Assembly: GCA_020851035.1 (NCBI GenBank)
Contig: JADZDM010000012.1
Location: 303,021 to 367,020, forward strand
DNA from: Gemmatimonadaceae bacterium
GTDB taxonomy: Bacteria; Gemmatimonadota; Gemmatimonadetes; Gemmatimonadales; Gemmatimonadaceae
Direction: 5' to 3'
DNA length: 64,000 nt
Shown: positions 34,551 to 42,795 of the stretch, piece by piece
Layout of the letters: each line of letters begins with the position of its first letter
How positions within the stretch are numbered: position 1 is the stretch's first letter
Made by a program: the position numbers and the translations under genes
Notes under the pieces: model-generated
Databases searched by the model: none
Told to the model about the DNA's origin: nothing
The model's input: only the letters and a program-made list of their open reading frames with translations

Positions 34551-36988
34551 TCGTCTCGCACGCATGGCTGCGCGCCTTCGCACCACATGACCGGAGCGCG
34601 CACGAGATCGGCGAACTGCTCAACGACCACACCGTCACCCTCGACGGCCTCGTGTCGCGACGCAGCGACATCGCGCCGATCGTCGTCGGACTGGTCGTCG
34701 AGCAGGCACCACATCCCGACTCCGACCACCTGTCGATCACCAGGGTGGACGATGGCAGCGGCACCCTGCTGGACGTGGTCTGCGGCGCGCCGAACGTGAC
34801 CGCCGGCGTGAAGTACCCGTTCGCCCGCAGCGGCACGACCATGCCCGACGGCCTCGTGATCCAGAAGCGGAAGATCCGCGGGCACACCTCGAACGGCATG
34901 CTCTGCTCGGCGCGCGAGCTCAAGCTCGGCATCGAACACGACGGCATTCTCGCCCTCACCACCGACGCCGCCCCGGGCACGCCCATCCTCGACGTGCTCG
35001 GCGAGGTGGGTGATTCCCAGCTCGAGCTGGACGTGCTGCCGAACCGCCCCGACCTGCTCTCGCACCGCGGGCTGGCGCGTGAGGTGAGCGCGCTGCTCGG
35101 CGTGCCGATGGCGTGGGCCGACCTCGACACCGCCGCCCGCGACGCGATCGCCGCGCTGCCCATCGCGCGCGGCGACACCAGTGCCAGCGCCGACGGCGTC
35201 ACCATCCGCCTCGAGGAGGTGCAGGGCTGCCCGCGGTACACCGGCATCGTCATCCGCGGCGTGACCGTCGGGCCAAGCCCCGACTGGCTGCGCGAGCGCA
35301 TCGAGGCCGCCGGCTCCCGCTCCATCAGCAACGTGGTGGATGCCACCAACTACGTGCTGCTCGGCCTCGGCCAGCCGGTGCACGCGTTCGACCTCGCGAC
35401 GCTGGAGGCACACACGATCGTGGTGCGTCCCACGCGCGAGGGCGAGTCGCTCGTGACGCTGGATGGCACCACGCGCGCCATCCCCGCCGGCACCACCGTG
35501 ATCTGCGATGGCGCGCGCCCGGTGGCGCTGGCCGGCGTCATGGGTGGTCGCGACAGCGAGGTGACGGACGCCACCACCGACATCCTGCTGGAAGTGGCCA
35601 ACTTCGATGCGCGGTTCGTGCGGCGCGTGCGGCGCGCGCTGAACCTGAGCACCGATGCGAGCTACCGCTACGAGCGCGGCATCGACGACGCCGCCTCGGC
35701 GGAGGTGGCGCTGCACGCGGCGGCACTGATCACGCGGGTGGCCGGTGGCACGGTCACCGCGAACATCGCCGTCGGCACCTCTGTCGCCTCTCGCGCGGCC
35801 GTCCCGCTGCGGGTTTCGCGCGTGGCGCACCTGCTCGGTGATCCGGTGCCGGCCGAGGACGTCGCGCGGATCCTGCGGTCGCTGGGGTGCACCGTGAACG
35901 CGGAATCGGCCGACCTGATGCACGTCTCGCCGCCGTCCTGGCGCCAGGACCTGCTGCTCGAGGTGGACCTGATCGAGGAAGTCGTGCGCATGCGCGGCTT
36001 CGACACCGTCAGCGATGAGCTGCGTGCGTTCCGGCCCGGCACCGTGCCCGACCATCCGCTGCACCTGGCGGAGCTGCGCGTGCGCGAGCACCTCATCGGC
36101 CTCGGGCTGCTCGAGACGCGCCCGATGCCGTTCACCCGGGATCCCGCGTCGGGGGTCCGGGTGTCGAACCCGCTCGCCGAGGATGAGCCGTTCCTGCGCG
36201 CGTCGCTGCTCGACACCCTGGCCCGGCGCGCGGAATACAACCTGAACCGGATGGAAGGCGACGTGCGCCTGTTCGAGGTGGGGCACGCCTTCCTGCCCGC
36301 AGCGGATCGGCTCCCCCTCGAGGAGGTGCGCGTGGCCGCGCTGCTCCTGGGCCGTCGCCGCCCGCCGCACTTCACCGAACCCGATCCGTCGCCCTTCGAC
36401 GCCTGGGACGTGAAGGCGCTGGCGGCGTCACTGGCATCGGCGGCGTTTCCCGGTGAGCCGGTCTCGCTCGTGCCTGTCACGGAAACCGAGACCCTCTGGC
36501 GTGTCGAGGTCGGCGGGCGCAGCATTGGCAGTGCACGCCACGTGACGCTGGACAAGCCCGTGTGGGCGGCCGAGGCATTCGGCGTCGAGCTGACGCTGGG
36601 CGTGATGCCGTCTGCCGATGTGGCGCCGGTGGGGCACCATGCGCCGCCCGGTGCCGGCATCAGGTCGCCTTCGGTGCCCCACGTCGTGTATCGTTCCATT
36701 CCCGTGATGCCGGCGGCGGGTTTCGACCTTGCGCTCCTGCTCACTTCTGGCGTGAGTGCTGCGGATGTCGAGGCCGTGATCCGGCGCGAGAGCGGCGAAT
36801 TGCTGGAATCCGTGCAGGTGTTCGATGAGTACCGGGGGAAGGAACTGCCCGAGGGTGTGCGCAGCGTGGGGTGGCGGCTGCGGTTCCGCCATCCGGAGCG
36901 GACCCTCCGGGACAAGGAGCTCGAGGGCCGTCGGGGCAAGCTCGTCACCGTCTTGCAGCGTGAACTGGGGGTAACCGTCCGTGGCTGA
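34547..36988 (+). CDS. pheT: Phenylalanine-tRNA ligase beta subunit
   Basis: The beta subunit carries tRNA binding and editing of mischarged Tyr-tRNA-Phe. The 813-residue protein has the N-terminal EMAP/OB tRNA-binding domain (VVGLVVEQAPHPDSDHLSI, VVCGAPNV), B1 and B5 DNA-binding-like domains, and the B3/B4 editing domain (SISNVVDATNYVLLGLGQPVHAFD). The class II-like core has WRQDLLLEVDLIEEVVRMRGFD, and the C-terminal anticodon-binding (FDX-ACB) domain ends FRHPERTLRDKELEGRRGKL. Full length. ATG overlaps the pheS stop as ATGA. Composition is uniform, unlike the 5' part of pheS. Confidence 0.97.
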   Translation: MIVSHAWLRAFAPHDRSAHEIGELLNDHTVTLDGLVSRRSDIAPIVVGLVVEQAPHPDSDHLSITRVDDGSGTLLDVVCGAPNVTAGVKYPFARSGTTMPDGLVIQKRKIRGHTSNGMLCSARELKLGIEHDGILALTTDAAPGTPILDVLGEVGDSQLELDVLPNRPDLLSHRGLAREVSALLGVPMAWADLDTAARDAIAALPIARGDTSASADGVTIRLEEVQGCPRYTGIVIRGVTVGPSPDWLRERIEAAGSRSISNVVDATNYVLLGLGQPVHAFDLATLEAHTIVVRPTREGESLVTLDGTTRAIPAGTTVICDGARPVALAGVMGGRDSEVTDATTDILLEVANFDARFVRRVRRALNLSTDASYRYERGIDDAASAEVALHAAALITRVAGGTVTANIAVGTSVASRAAVPLRVSRVAHLLGDPVPAEDVARILRSLGCTVNAESADLMHVSPPSWRQDLLLEVDLIEEVVRMRGFDTVSDELRAFRPGTVPDHPLHLAELRVREHLIGLGLLETRPMPFTRDPASGVRVSNPLAEDEPFLRASLLDTLARRAEYNLNRMEGDVRLFEVGHAFLPAADRLPLEEVRVAALLLGRRRPPHFTEPDPSPFDAWDVKALAASLASAAFPGEPVSLVPVTETETLWRVEVGGRSIGSARHVTLDKPVWAAEAFGVELTLGVMPSADVAPVGHHAPPGAGIRSPSVPHVVYRSIPVMPAAGFDLALLLTSGVSAADVEAVIRRESGELLESVQVFDEYRGKELPEGVRSVGWRLRFRHPERTLRDKELEGRRGKLVTVLQRELGVTVRG

Positions 36989-37283
36989 ACGTCGTGGTCT
37001 CGTGATCGATGCGGCAGGTGAGATTGCCGCCCTCGTGACAGCACTGGGAGAGGAGCTGGCCACGTTCCGGCAGCGGGCGCTGAAGTCCGAGGCTCGCGTC
37101 CGCGAGCTCGAGGCGGCGGGCGGCGCCGACGCCGTCGAGCTCGTGAAGCGGATCGCGGAGCTGGAGGGCGAGAACGCGGCGCTGCAGGCGCGCATCGCCA
37201 GCGCGTCGGAGCGCACCGAGGACTTGCTGGACCGGGTGCGGTTCACCCGGCAGCAGCAGGAAAGCGCCGGGGAGGTGCGATGA
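36981..37283 (+). CDS. Small coiled-coil protein of unknown function, between pheT and zapA
   Basis: A 100-residue protein that I do not recognise by family motif. Residues 10-75 form a long amphipathic coiled coil (ALGEELATFRQRALKSEARV and AELEGENAALQARIAS), with a short basic-acidic tail RVRFTRQQQESAGEVR. GTG at 36981 overlaps the pheT end by 8 nt, and the stop overlaps the zapA ATG by 4 nt, so it is cotranslated with ZapA. The size, coiled coil and position suggest a ZapB-like or ZapA-partner role in the division ring; this is inference from context only. Confidence 0.72.
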   Translation: MAERRGLVIDAAGEIAALVTALGEELATFRQRALKSEARVRELEAAGGADAVELVKRIAELEGENAALQARIASASERTEDLLDRVRFTRQQQESAGEVR

Positions 37284-37576
37284 GCTACAACCCGGTGAAG
37301 GTCACGGTGGCGGGTGAGGAGGTCACCATCCGTTCCGAGCAGCCCCCCGAGCACTCGCGGGCGGTGGCCGAACACGTGGATGCCTCCATCCGGCGCATCC
37401 AGCTCCAGTCTCCCCTGGTGGACACGGGGAAGGCGGCGATCCTCGTCGCGCTCCAGATCGCTGACGAGCTCTTCCGTACGCGCGGCGACGCCGAAGCAGG
37501 CACGGAACGCCTGGAGCAGACGATGGAGGAGATCCGCCGGATGCTGCCTCCAGCCAAGCGCTCGATCGGACGATGA
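37280..37576 (+). CDS. zapA: Cell division protein ZapA
   Basis: ZapA cross-links FtsZ protofilaments. The 98-residue protein has the ZapA pattern: PVKVTVAGEEVTIRSEQPPE (the beta-hairpin globular domain beginning 'v.I.G..y.i'), then VDASIRRIQLQ, and a helix KAAILVALQIADELF leading into the C-terminal coiled coil ERLEQTMEEIRRML. ATG at 37280 overlaps the upstream coiled-coil gene. In many bacteria zapA is followed directly by the 6S RNA gene, which agrees with the non-coding transcript candidate found just downstream here. Confidence 0.88.
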   Translation: MSYNPVKVTVAGEEVTIRSEQPPEHSRAVAEHVDASIRRIQLQSPLVDTGKAAILVALQIADELFRTRGDAEAGTERLEQTMEEIRRMLPPAKRSIGR

Positions 37577-37597
37577 CGGGCGAACCCCGGTCATCCG

Positions 37598-37626
37598 TTG
37601 CCTGACGCGGATCGGCCCGGTACCTT
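37598..37626 (+). promoter_or_regulatory. Promoter of the non-coding RNA (TTGCCT-N17-TACCTT)
   Basis: TTGCCT at 37598-37603, 17-nt spacer, TACCTT at 37621-37626, starting 21 nt after the zapA stop. Predicted transcription start near 37633, well before the rny start at 37801. Confidence 0.6.
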
Positions 37627-37632
37627 CGATCT

Positions 37633-37765
37633 GTCACCCGATGCGCACGTAGGTGTGTGTCCCCGCTTGGGTTAGCCGTGTTCACCGCACGCCATTCGGC
37701 CTGCGGCACGACACCGCCGGCTCACCGTGGACCGATCCGTCTGTGCGGCATCGCCGGGGCTCCCA
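37633..37765 (+). ncRNA. ssrS: Probable 6S RNA (rod-shaped non-coding RNA between zapA and rny)
   Basis: This stretch has no plausible coding frame, has its own promoter, and folds by hand into one long imperfect hairpin. The outer stem is GATGCGCAC (37640-37648) with GTGCGGCATC (37743-37752, one bulge). The middle stem is GTCCCCG (37659-37665) with CGTGGAC (37726-37732, one mismatch). The inner stem is CCGCACGCC (37685-37693) with GGCCTGCGG (37698-37706) around the loop ATTC. 6S RNA, which mimics an open promoter to sequester sigma-70 RNA polymerase, has this rod shape and is encoded just after zapA in many bacteria. The ends are approximate, and the assignment rests on position and fold, not on sequence identity. 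Confidence 0.55.
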
Positions 37766-37800
37766 AAGACCGCGGCTCGCCCGCGCTGGAGATATAGATC

Positions 37801-39387
37801 GTGTCGCAGACCTTGATCACGGCCGCACTGGGCGTACTCGCCTTCGTTGCGGCCGGTTTGTCGTTCGTGCTGGGACGGAAGCAGGGTTCGGGCGCCGAAC
37901 TCTCACGCCAGCAAGCTGCCCGCACCACGGCGGACGAGGAGCGTCGCCGGCTGATCGGTGAGGGGGAGCGGGAGGCCGAGTCACTGCGCAAGGCCGCAGT
38001 GCTGACCGGCAAGGAAGAGGTGATGAAGCAGCGCGAGAGCTGGGAAGTCGAGGTGCGCAAGCGCCGCGACGACCTTGCCAGCGAGGAGCGCAAGCTCGTC
38101 GAGCGGGAGACGGGGCTGGAGCGGCGCGCCGAGGCGGTGGAGACGCGGGACCGGGAGCTGGGAAAGCGCGCCAGCGAGATGGGGCGCCGCGAGAAGGTGG
38201 TCGCCGACCGTCAGGCCGAGCTCGACCAGCTCCTCGCCAGCGAGCGCAGCCGTCTCGAGGGTCTGGCCGGCCTCACCGCCGCCGAGGCGAAGCAGGAGCT
38301 GATCAAGCGGCTGGAGGAGGAGGCCCACGCGGACGCCGCCAACCGGTTGCGCGAGATCCGCGAGTCGGCCCGTCGCAACGCCGATCGCGAGGCGAAGAAG
38401 ATCGTGGCGCTCGCGATCCAGCGGATCGCCGCCGAGCACACCGCGGAGACCACGGTGTCGGCGGTGTCGCTCCCGAATGATGAGATGAAGGGGCGCATCA
38501 TCGGCCGCGAGGGCCGGAACATCCGCGCCTTCGAACTGGCGACCGGTGTGGACGTGATCGTCGACGACACCCCGGACACGGTGGTGGTGAGCTGCTTCGA
38601 TCCGGTGCGTCGCGAGGTTGGCCGCCTGGCACTCGAGAAGCTGGTGGCGGACGGCCGCATTCATCCGGGCCGGATCGAGGAAGTGGTCGCGAAGTCGAAG
38701 AAGGAGGTGGAGGTCGCCATCGTCGAGACCGGCGAGACCGCGGCCTACGAGGCTGGTGTGGCCGGCCTCCACCCCGAGATCATCAAGCTCATCGGTCGCA
38801 TGAAGTGGCGGACAAGCTATGGGCAGAACATCCTCTCCCATTCGGTCGAGGTGGCGTGGCTGGCGGGCATCATGGCGGCGGAGCTGGGGCTGGACGTCGC
38901 CATGACCAAGCGGGCGGCGCTGCTCCACGACATCGGCAAGGTGCTCACGCATGAGCACGAGGGCACCCACGTACAGCTCGGCGTCGAGGTGGCCACCCGC
39001 TACGGCGAGAACCCGCTGGTGGTGAACGCGATCGCGGCCCACCATGACGACGTGCCGCACGAGACGGAGATGAGCGTGCTGGTGCAGGCCGCCGACGCCA
39101 TCAGCGGGTCCCGCCCGGGTGCCCGGCGCGAGGCGTTCGAGACCTACGTCAAGCGGCTCGAGGGGATCGAGAAGATCGCGTCGAGTTACCGTGGCGTGGA
39201 GCGGGTGTTCGCGATCCAGGCCGGTCGCGAGGTGCGCGTGATCGTGACACCCGACCAGGTCGACGACGTGCGCATGCAGACGCTCACGGAGGAGATCGCG
39301 CGGCGCATCGAGGCCGAGCTCCAGTACCCGGGCCAGATCCGGGTCGTCGCGATCCGTGAGACCCGCACGGTGGACTATGCCCGCTGA
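37801..39387 (+). CDS. rny: Ribonuclease Y
   Basis: Membrane-anchored endoribonuclease that initiates mRNA decay. The 528-residue protein has one N-terminal transmembrane helix ([21 protein letters not shown]), and a long charged coiled coil (about 35-190). A KH RNA-binding domain with [20 protein letters not shown] (about 230) follows, then the HD phosphohydrolase domain with [19 protein letters not shown] and the metal-binding ALLHDIGK (about 375). GTG start at 37801 with GGAG nine nt upstream; the leader partly overlaps the presumed 6S RNA transcript end. Its end overlaps folD by 11 nt. Confidence 0.97.
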   Translation: MSQTLITAALGVLAFVAAGLSFVLGRKQGSGAELSRQQAARTTADEERRRLIGEGEREAESLRKAAVLTGKEEVMKQRESWEVEVRKRRDDLASEERKLVERETGLERRAEAVETRDRELGKRASEMGRREKVVADRQAELDQLLASERSRLEGLAGLTAAEAKQELIKRLEEEAHADAANRLREIRESARRNADREAKKIVALAIQRIAAEHTAETTVSAVSLPNDEMKGRIIGREGRNIRAFELATGVDVIVDDTPDTVVVSCFDPVRREVGRLALEKLVADGRIHPGRIEEVVAKSKKEVEVAIVETGETAAYEAGVAGLHPEIIKLIGRMKWRTSYGQNILSHSVEVAWLAGIMAAELGLDVAMTKRAALLHDIGKVLTHEHEGTHVQLGVEVATRYGENPLVVNAIAAHHDDVPHETEMSVLVQAADAISGSRPGARREAFETYVKRLEGIEKIASSYRGVERVFAIQAGREVRVIVTPDQVDDVRMQTLTEEIARRIEAELQYPGQIRVVAIRETRTVDYAR

Positions 39388-40258
39388 GCTGCTGGACGGC
39401 ATCGCCGTCGGGCGTGCCATCCGCGACGAGGTCGCGGCCGGGGTGCTGGTCCAGACGGCGCGCGGCGTGGTACCGGGCCTGGCCGTCGTGCTGGTGGGTG
39501 AGGACCCCGCCAGCACGGTGTACGTGCGCAACAAGGGGCGGGCGTGCGAGGAGGCGGGCATGCATTCCGTGACCATCCGCCTGCCCGGCACGGCGACGCA
39601 GGCCGATCTGCTGGCGGTGGTCGACCAGCTCAATGCGGACCCGGCGATCCACGGGATGCTGGTGCAGATGCCGCTGCCGCCGCAGTGCGACGCCCAGGCG
39701 GTCATCCGCCGCATCGATCCTGCGAAGGACGTGGACGGTTTCCATCCCATCAACGCCGGCAAGCTGATCATCGGTGAGACCGATGGGTTCGCCCCGTGCA
39801 CGCCGGCCGGCGTGATCGAGCTCCTGAAGCGGTACGAGGTACCGACGGCCGGTGCCGAGGTGGTGATCATCGGACGCTCGAACATCGTGGGGAAGCCGAT
39901 GGCGAGCCTGCTGGTGCAACCCGGCGTGGACGCGACCGTGACGATCTGCCACAGCCGCACGCGCGACCTGCCGGCGCACACGCGCCGGGCCGACATCCTG
40001 GTCGCCGCCATCGGCCGGCCGAAGTTCGTCACCGCGGCGATGGTGAAGCCCGGGGCCACCGTGATCGACGTCGGGATCAATCGCGTCGACGAGCCGCGCG
40101 CGAAGCACGGCTACATCCTCGCCGGCGACGTGGACTTCGCGGCCGTGCGCGAGGTGGCCGGCCGCCTCACGCCGGTGCCGGGTGGCGTCGGCCCGCTCAC
40201 CATCGCGATGCTGCTGAAGAGCACCCTCGTGGCGGCCTCGCGGGTGCCGGCCGCGTGA
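39377..40258 (+). CDS. folD: Bifunctional methylenetetrahydrofolate dehydrogenase/cyclohydrolase FolD
   Basis: FolD interconverts 5,10-methylene-THF, methenyl-THF and 10-formyl-THF with NADP. The 293-residue protein has [20 protein letters not shown] (the catalytic Tyr and Lys of the YxxxK motif), [40 protein letters not shown], and the Rossmann part [17 protein letters not shown], ending [16 protein letters not shown]. All family signatures are intact. ATG at 39377; the GTG at 39356 is further inside rny and less likely. Overlaps xseA by 4 nt. Confidence 0.97.
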   Translation: MPAELLDGIAVGRAIRDEVAAGVLVQTARGVVPGLAVVLVGEDPASTVYVRNKGRACEEAGMHSVTIRLPGTATQADLLAVVDQLNADPAIHGMLVQMPLPPQCDAQAVIRRIDPAKDVDGFHPINAGKLIIGETDGFAPCTPAGVIELLKRYEVPTAGAEVVIIGRSNIVGKPMASLLVQPGVDATVTICHSRTRDLPAHTRRADILVAAIGRPKFVTAAMVKPGATVIDVGINRVDEPRAKHGYILAGDVDFAAVREVAGRLTPVPGGVGPLTIAMLLKSTLVAASRVPAA

Positions 40259-41616
40259 GCGGCATGCAGAACTGGTTCGATGAGCCGGCGCCCGCCGCGT
40301 ATCCGGGGGAGTCGCCGGACACGGCGCTCGCCATCGCGACGCTGACCCGCGCCGCGAAGGACGTGATCGAGGGTGCCTTCACGGCGCTCTGGGTGCGCGG
40401 CGAGATCAGCGACTTCAAGGCCCATCGCAACGGGCACTGGTACTTCTCGCTCCGCGATGCGGATGCGCGCGTGCGCTGCGTGATGTGGCGCGGCGACACG
40501 CAGCGCGCGCCGACCCGGCCGTCGGATGGGATGCTGGTCACGGCGCTCGGCCAGATGACGGTCTATGCCGCCGGTGGCGACCTCCAGCTCCGCGTCACGC
40601 GGCTCGGCGCCGAGGGAGATGGCCTCTGGCGGAAGGCGCTCGACGAGACGCTCGCGCGGCTCCGTGCCGACGGGCTGCTCGACGAGGAGCGGAAGCGCCC
40701 GGTGCCGCTCCTGCCGCGGGTCGTGGCCGTGGTGACGAGTCCGGACGGCGCAGCGCTGCAGGACATCCGCGCGGTCGCGGCCCGTCGCTTTCCGGCGGTG
40801 CAGCTCGTGCTGGTGCCGGCCAAGGTCCAGGGCGACGGCACCGCGGATGAACTGGTGCGCGCGATGGAGCGCATCGCGCGGTGGGGCGGTGCGGATGTCG
40901 TGATCATCGGCCGCGGCGGCGGCGCCCGCGAGGACCTGTGGGCCTTCAACGACGAGCGGGTCGCGCGCGCGGTGGCCGCGTGCGCGGTGCCGGTGATCTC
41001 CGCGGTGGGGCATGAGGTCGATACGACCGTCGTCGACCTCGTGGCTGACCTGCGCGCGCCAACGCCGTCCGCCGCTGCGGAAGCGGCGGTGCCGGACCGC
41101 GAGTCGCTGCTGCGCGAGGCGGAGTCGCTCCGTACCCGGCTCGAATCGGCGGCGCGACGCGCGCTGCAGCGCCGGCGGCAGGCGGTGGCTGGCGTGGGCG
41201 GGCGCTTCGCGGCGGGCGCTCGCGGGCTGGGCGCGCTGGAATCGGCACGCCTGCGTGCCCTTGGCACTGCGATGGCCACGCACTCACAGCGGTTGGTGCA
41301 GCGACGACGCGTGCAGCTCGACGGCCTCCGGCCGGTGCTGACTGCGTTTCCCGCCACCGGGCTGGCCCCGCGCCATGCGGTCGTCGAGGCGCTCGCCGGG
41401 CGACTGGACGCGCTCAGCCCGCTCGCCACGCTCGGGCGGGGCTATGCGGTGGCGCGCTCGCTCGAAGGGGTGGCGCTGGCGAGCGTGGCCGACTTCCCGC
41501 CCGGGCGTGCCTTCGACGTGTTGCTCGCCGACGGTGCCGTGCGTGCCACCAGCTCGGCTCGCCGCTCTGGCGCGCCTCTGGAAGCCGTGACAGGATTGCA
41601 GGAGGGGGAGACCTGA
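40255..41616 (+). CDS. xseA: Exodeoxyribonuclease VII large subunit
   Basis: Catalytic subunit of exonuclease VII, which degrades single-stranded DNA from both ends. The 453-residue protein has an N-terminal OB-fold ([20 protein letters not shown]), the nuclease domain with [29 protein letters not shown] and [15 protein letters not shown], and a long helical C-terminal region that binds XseB. It ends with [10 protein letters not shown], a conserved C-terminal motif. Start at GTG 40255 (GTGA overlap with folD) or ATG 40264. Its stop shares one base with the xseB start. Confidence 0.96.
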   Translation: MSGMQNWFDEPAPAAYPGESPDTALAIATLTRAAKDVIEGAFTALWVRGEISDFKAHRNGHWYFSLRDADARVRCVMWRGDTQRAPTRPSDGMLVTALGQMTVYAAGGDLQLRVTRLGAEGDGLWRKALDETLARLRADGLLDEERKRPVPLLPRVVAVVTSPDGAALQDIRAVAARRFPAVQLVLVPAKVQGDGTADELVRAMERIARWGGADVVIIGRGGGAREDLWAFNDERVARAVAACAVPVISAVGHEVDTTVVDLVADLRAPTPSAAAEAAVPDRESLLREAESLRTRLESAARRALQRRRQAVAGVGGRFAAGARGLGALESARLRALGTAMATHSQRLVQRRRVQLDGLRPVLTAFPATGLAPRHAVVEALAGRLDALSPLATLGRGYAVARSLEGVALASVADFPPGRAFDVLLADGAVRATSSARRSGAPLEAVTGLQEGET

Positions 41617-41828
41617 TGACGTATGAGGAGTCGGTCCTGCGGTTGCAGGCCATCGTGAGCGAACTCGAGGGCGACCGCCTGCCGCTGGCGCAGGCGCTGG
41701 CGCTCTTCGAGGAAGGGGTGGCCCGGCTTCGTGAAGCCACGGCCGCCCTCGCCGACGCCGACACCCGGGTCCAGACACTGGTCGAATCCATCGATGGGAG
41801 CCTGAGCATTGCTGACCAGCGAAGCTGA
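41616..41828 (+). CDS. xseB: Exodeoxyribonuclease VII small subunit
   Basis: A 70-residue helical protein, TYEESVLRLQAIVSELEGDR, then PLAQALALFEEGVARLREA, the typical XseB two-helix pattern. Several copies wrap around the long helices of XseA and are needed for activity. ATG at 41616 overlaps the xseA stop by one base; GGAGGGGGAG lies just upstream. Its end overlaps ispA by 20 nt. Confidence 0.94.
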   Translation: MTYEESVLRLQAIVSELEGDRLPLAQALALFEEGVARLREATAALADADTRVQTLVESIDGSLSIADQRS

Positions 41829-42717
41829 AGCCCCGGACCTGACGTTCCGTGCCGAGCGCGCCGCGGTGGCGACGGCACTGACGGGTTTCTGTGACCGCTA
41901 TCTCGCGGACGCCCCCGGGGCCGTGGGCGCCGCGATCCGGTACAGCCTCCTGGGCGAGGGCAAGCGGTTGCGCGCGGTGCTCGTGAGTGCGGCCTACACC
42001 GCCGCCGGCGGGCAGGGCGACGTGAGCGCGCTCGCGGCGGCGGTCGAGGTGGTCCACGCGTACTCGCTGGTGCATGACGACCTGCCGTGCATGGATGACG
42101 ATGACATGCGACGCGGGCGTCCCACGACGCACATCGTCTACGGCGTGTCCGTGGCCACGGCGGCCGGCCTCGCGATGGTCCCGCTTGCCGCCCGCACGGC
42201 CGCCACGGCCAGCCGCGACCTGGGGCTGGCACCGGCGGTGGTCACGGCGATCGTGCGCGAGCTGATGGGCGCTGCGGGCGGTGCCGGCATGATCGGCGGG
42301 CAGCTGCTCGACCTGGAGGGGGAAGGGCGCCCGCTCGCACTGACGGACCTCGAGCGGATCCATCGCCTGAAGACCGGCGCCCTCATCACCGCCTCGGTGC
42401 GTCTCGGCGGGCTCGCCGCCGGCGCCTCGGACGCCCAGATGGCGGCGTTCACGCGCTACGGCGATGCGATCGGCCTCGCGTTCCAGATCGCCGACGACGT
42501 GCTCGACGTGACCGCGACGACCGACCAGCTCGGAAAGACCGCCGGACGTGACATCGCGCTCGCCAAGTCCACCTATCCCGCGCTGCTCGGGATCGATGGA
42601 GCGGTGGCCCGTGCGGAGGCGTTGGTGGAGGAAGGGTGCACGGCGCTGCAGTCCAGCGGCCTGCTGACCCCGCAGCTCGAGCATCTCGCACGGTACTTCG
42701 TCACCCGGCAGTCGTGA
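41809..42717 (+). CDS. ispA: Polyprenyl synthetase (farnesyl/geranylgeranyl diphosphate synthase)
   Basis: Condenses isopentenyl diphosphate with allylic diphosphates. The 302-residue protein has the first aspartate-rich motif in SLVHDDLPCMDDDDMRRGRPT, with the two-residue insertion after DD typical of bacterial IspA-type short-chain synthases. It also has GGQLLDLEGEGR, KTGALITASVRLG, the second motif FQIADDVLDVTAT, and GKTAGRDIALAKSTYP. Start is TTG at 41809, inside xseB; conservation begins soon after. It sits between xseB and dxs, the usual xseA-xseB-ispA-dxs order, linking it to the MEP isoprenoid pathway. Confidence 0.94.
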   Translation: MLTSEAEAPDLTFRAERAAVATALTGFCDRYLADAPGAVGAAIRYSLLGEGKRLRAVLVSAAYTAAGGQGDVSALAAAVEVVHAYSLVHDDLPCMDDDDMRRGRPTTHIVYGVSVATAAGLAMVPLAARTAATASRDLGLAPAVVTAIVRELMGAAGGAGMIGGQLLDLEGEGRPLALTDLERIHRLKTGALITASVRLGGLAAGASDAQMAAFTRYGDAIGLAFQIADDVLDVTATTDQLGKTAGRDIALAKSTYPALLGIDGAVARAEALVEEGCTALQSSGLLTPQLEHLARYFVTRQS

Positions 42718-42795
42718 CGATGCAGTCTTCTCGCTGGACCGCCATGCAGGGCCGAGAGGCCGCGCCGCGGTGCACACCCCATTTTGGAGCCTGAA

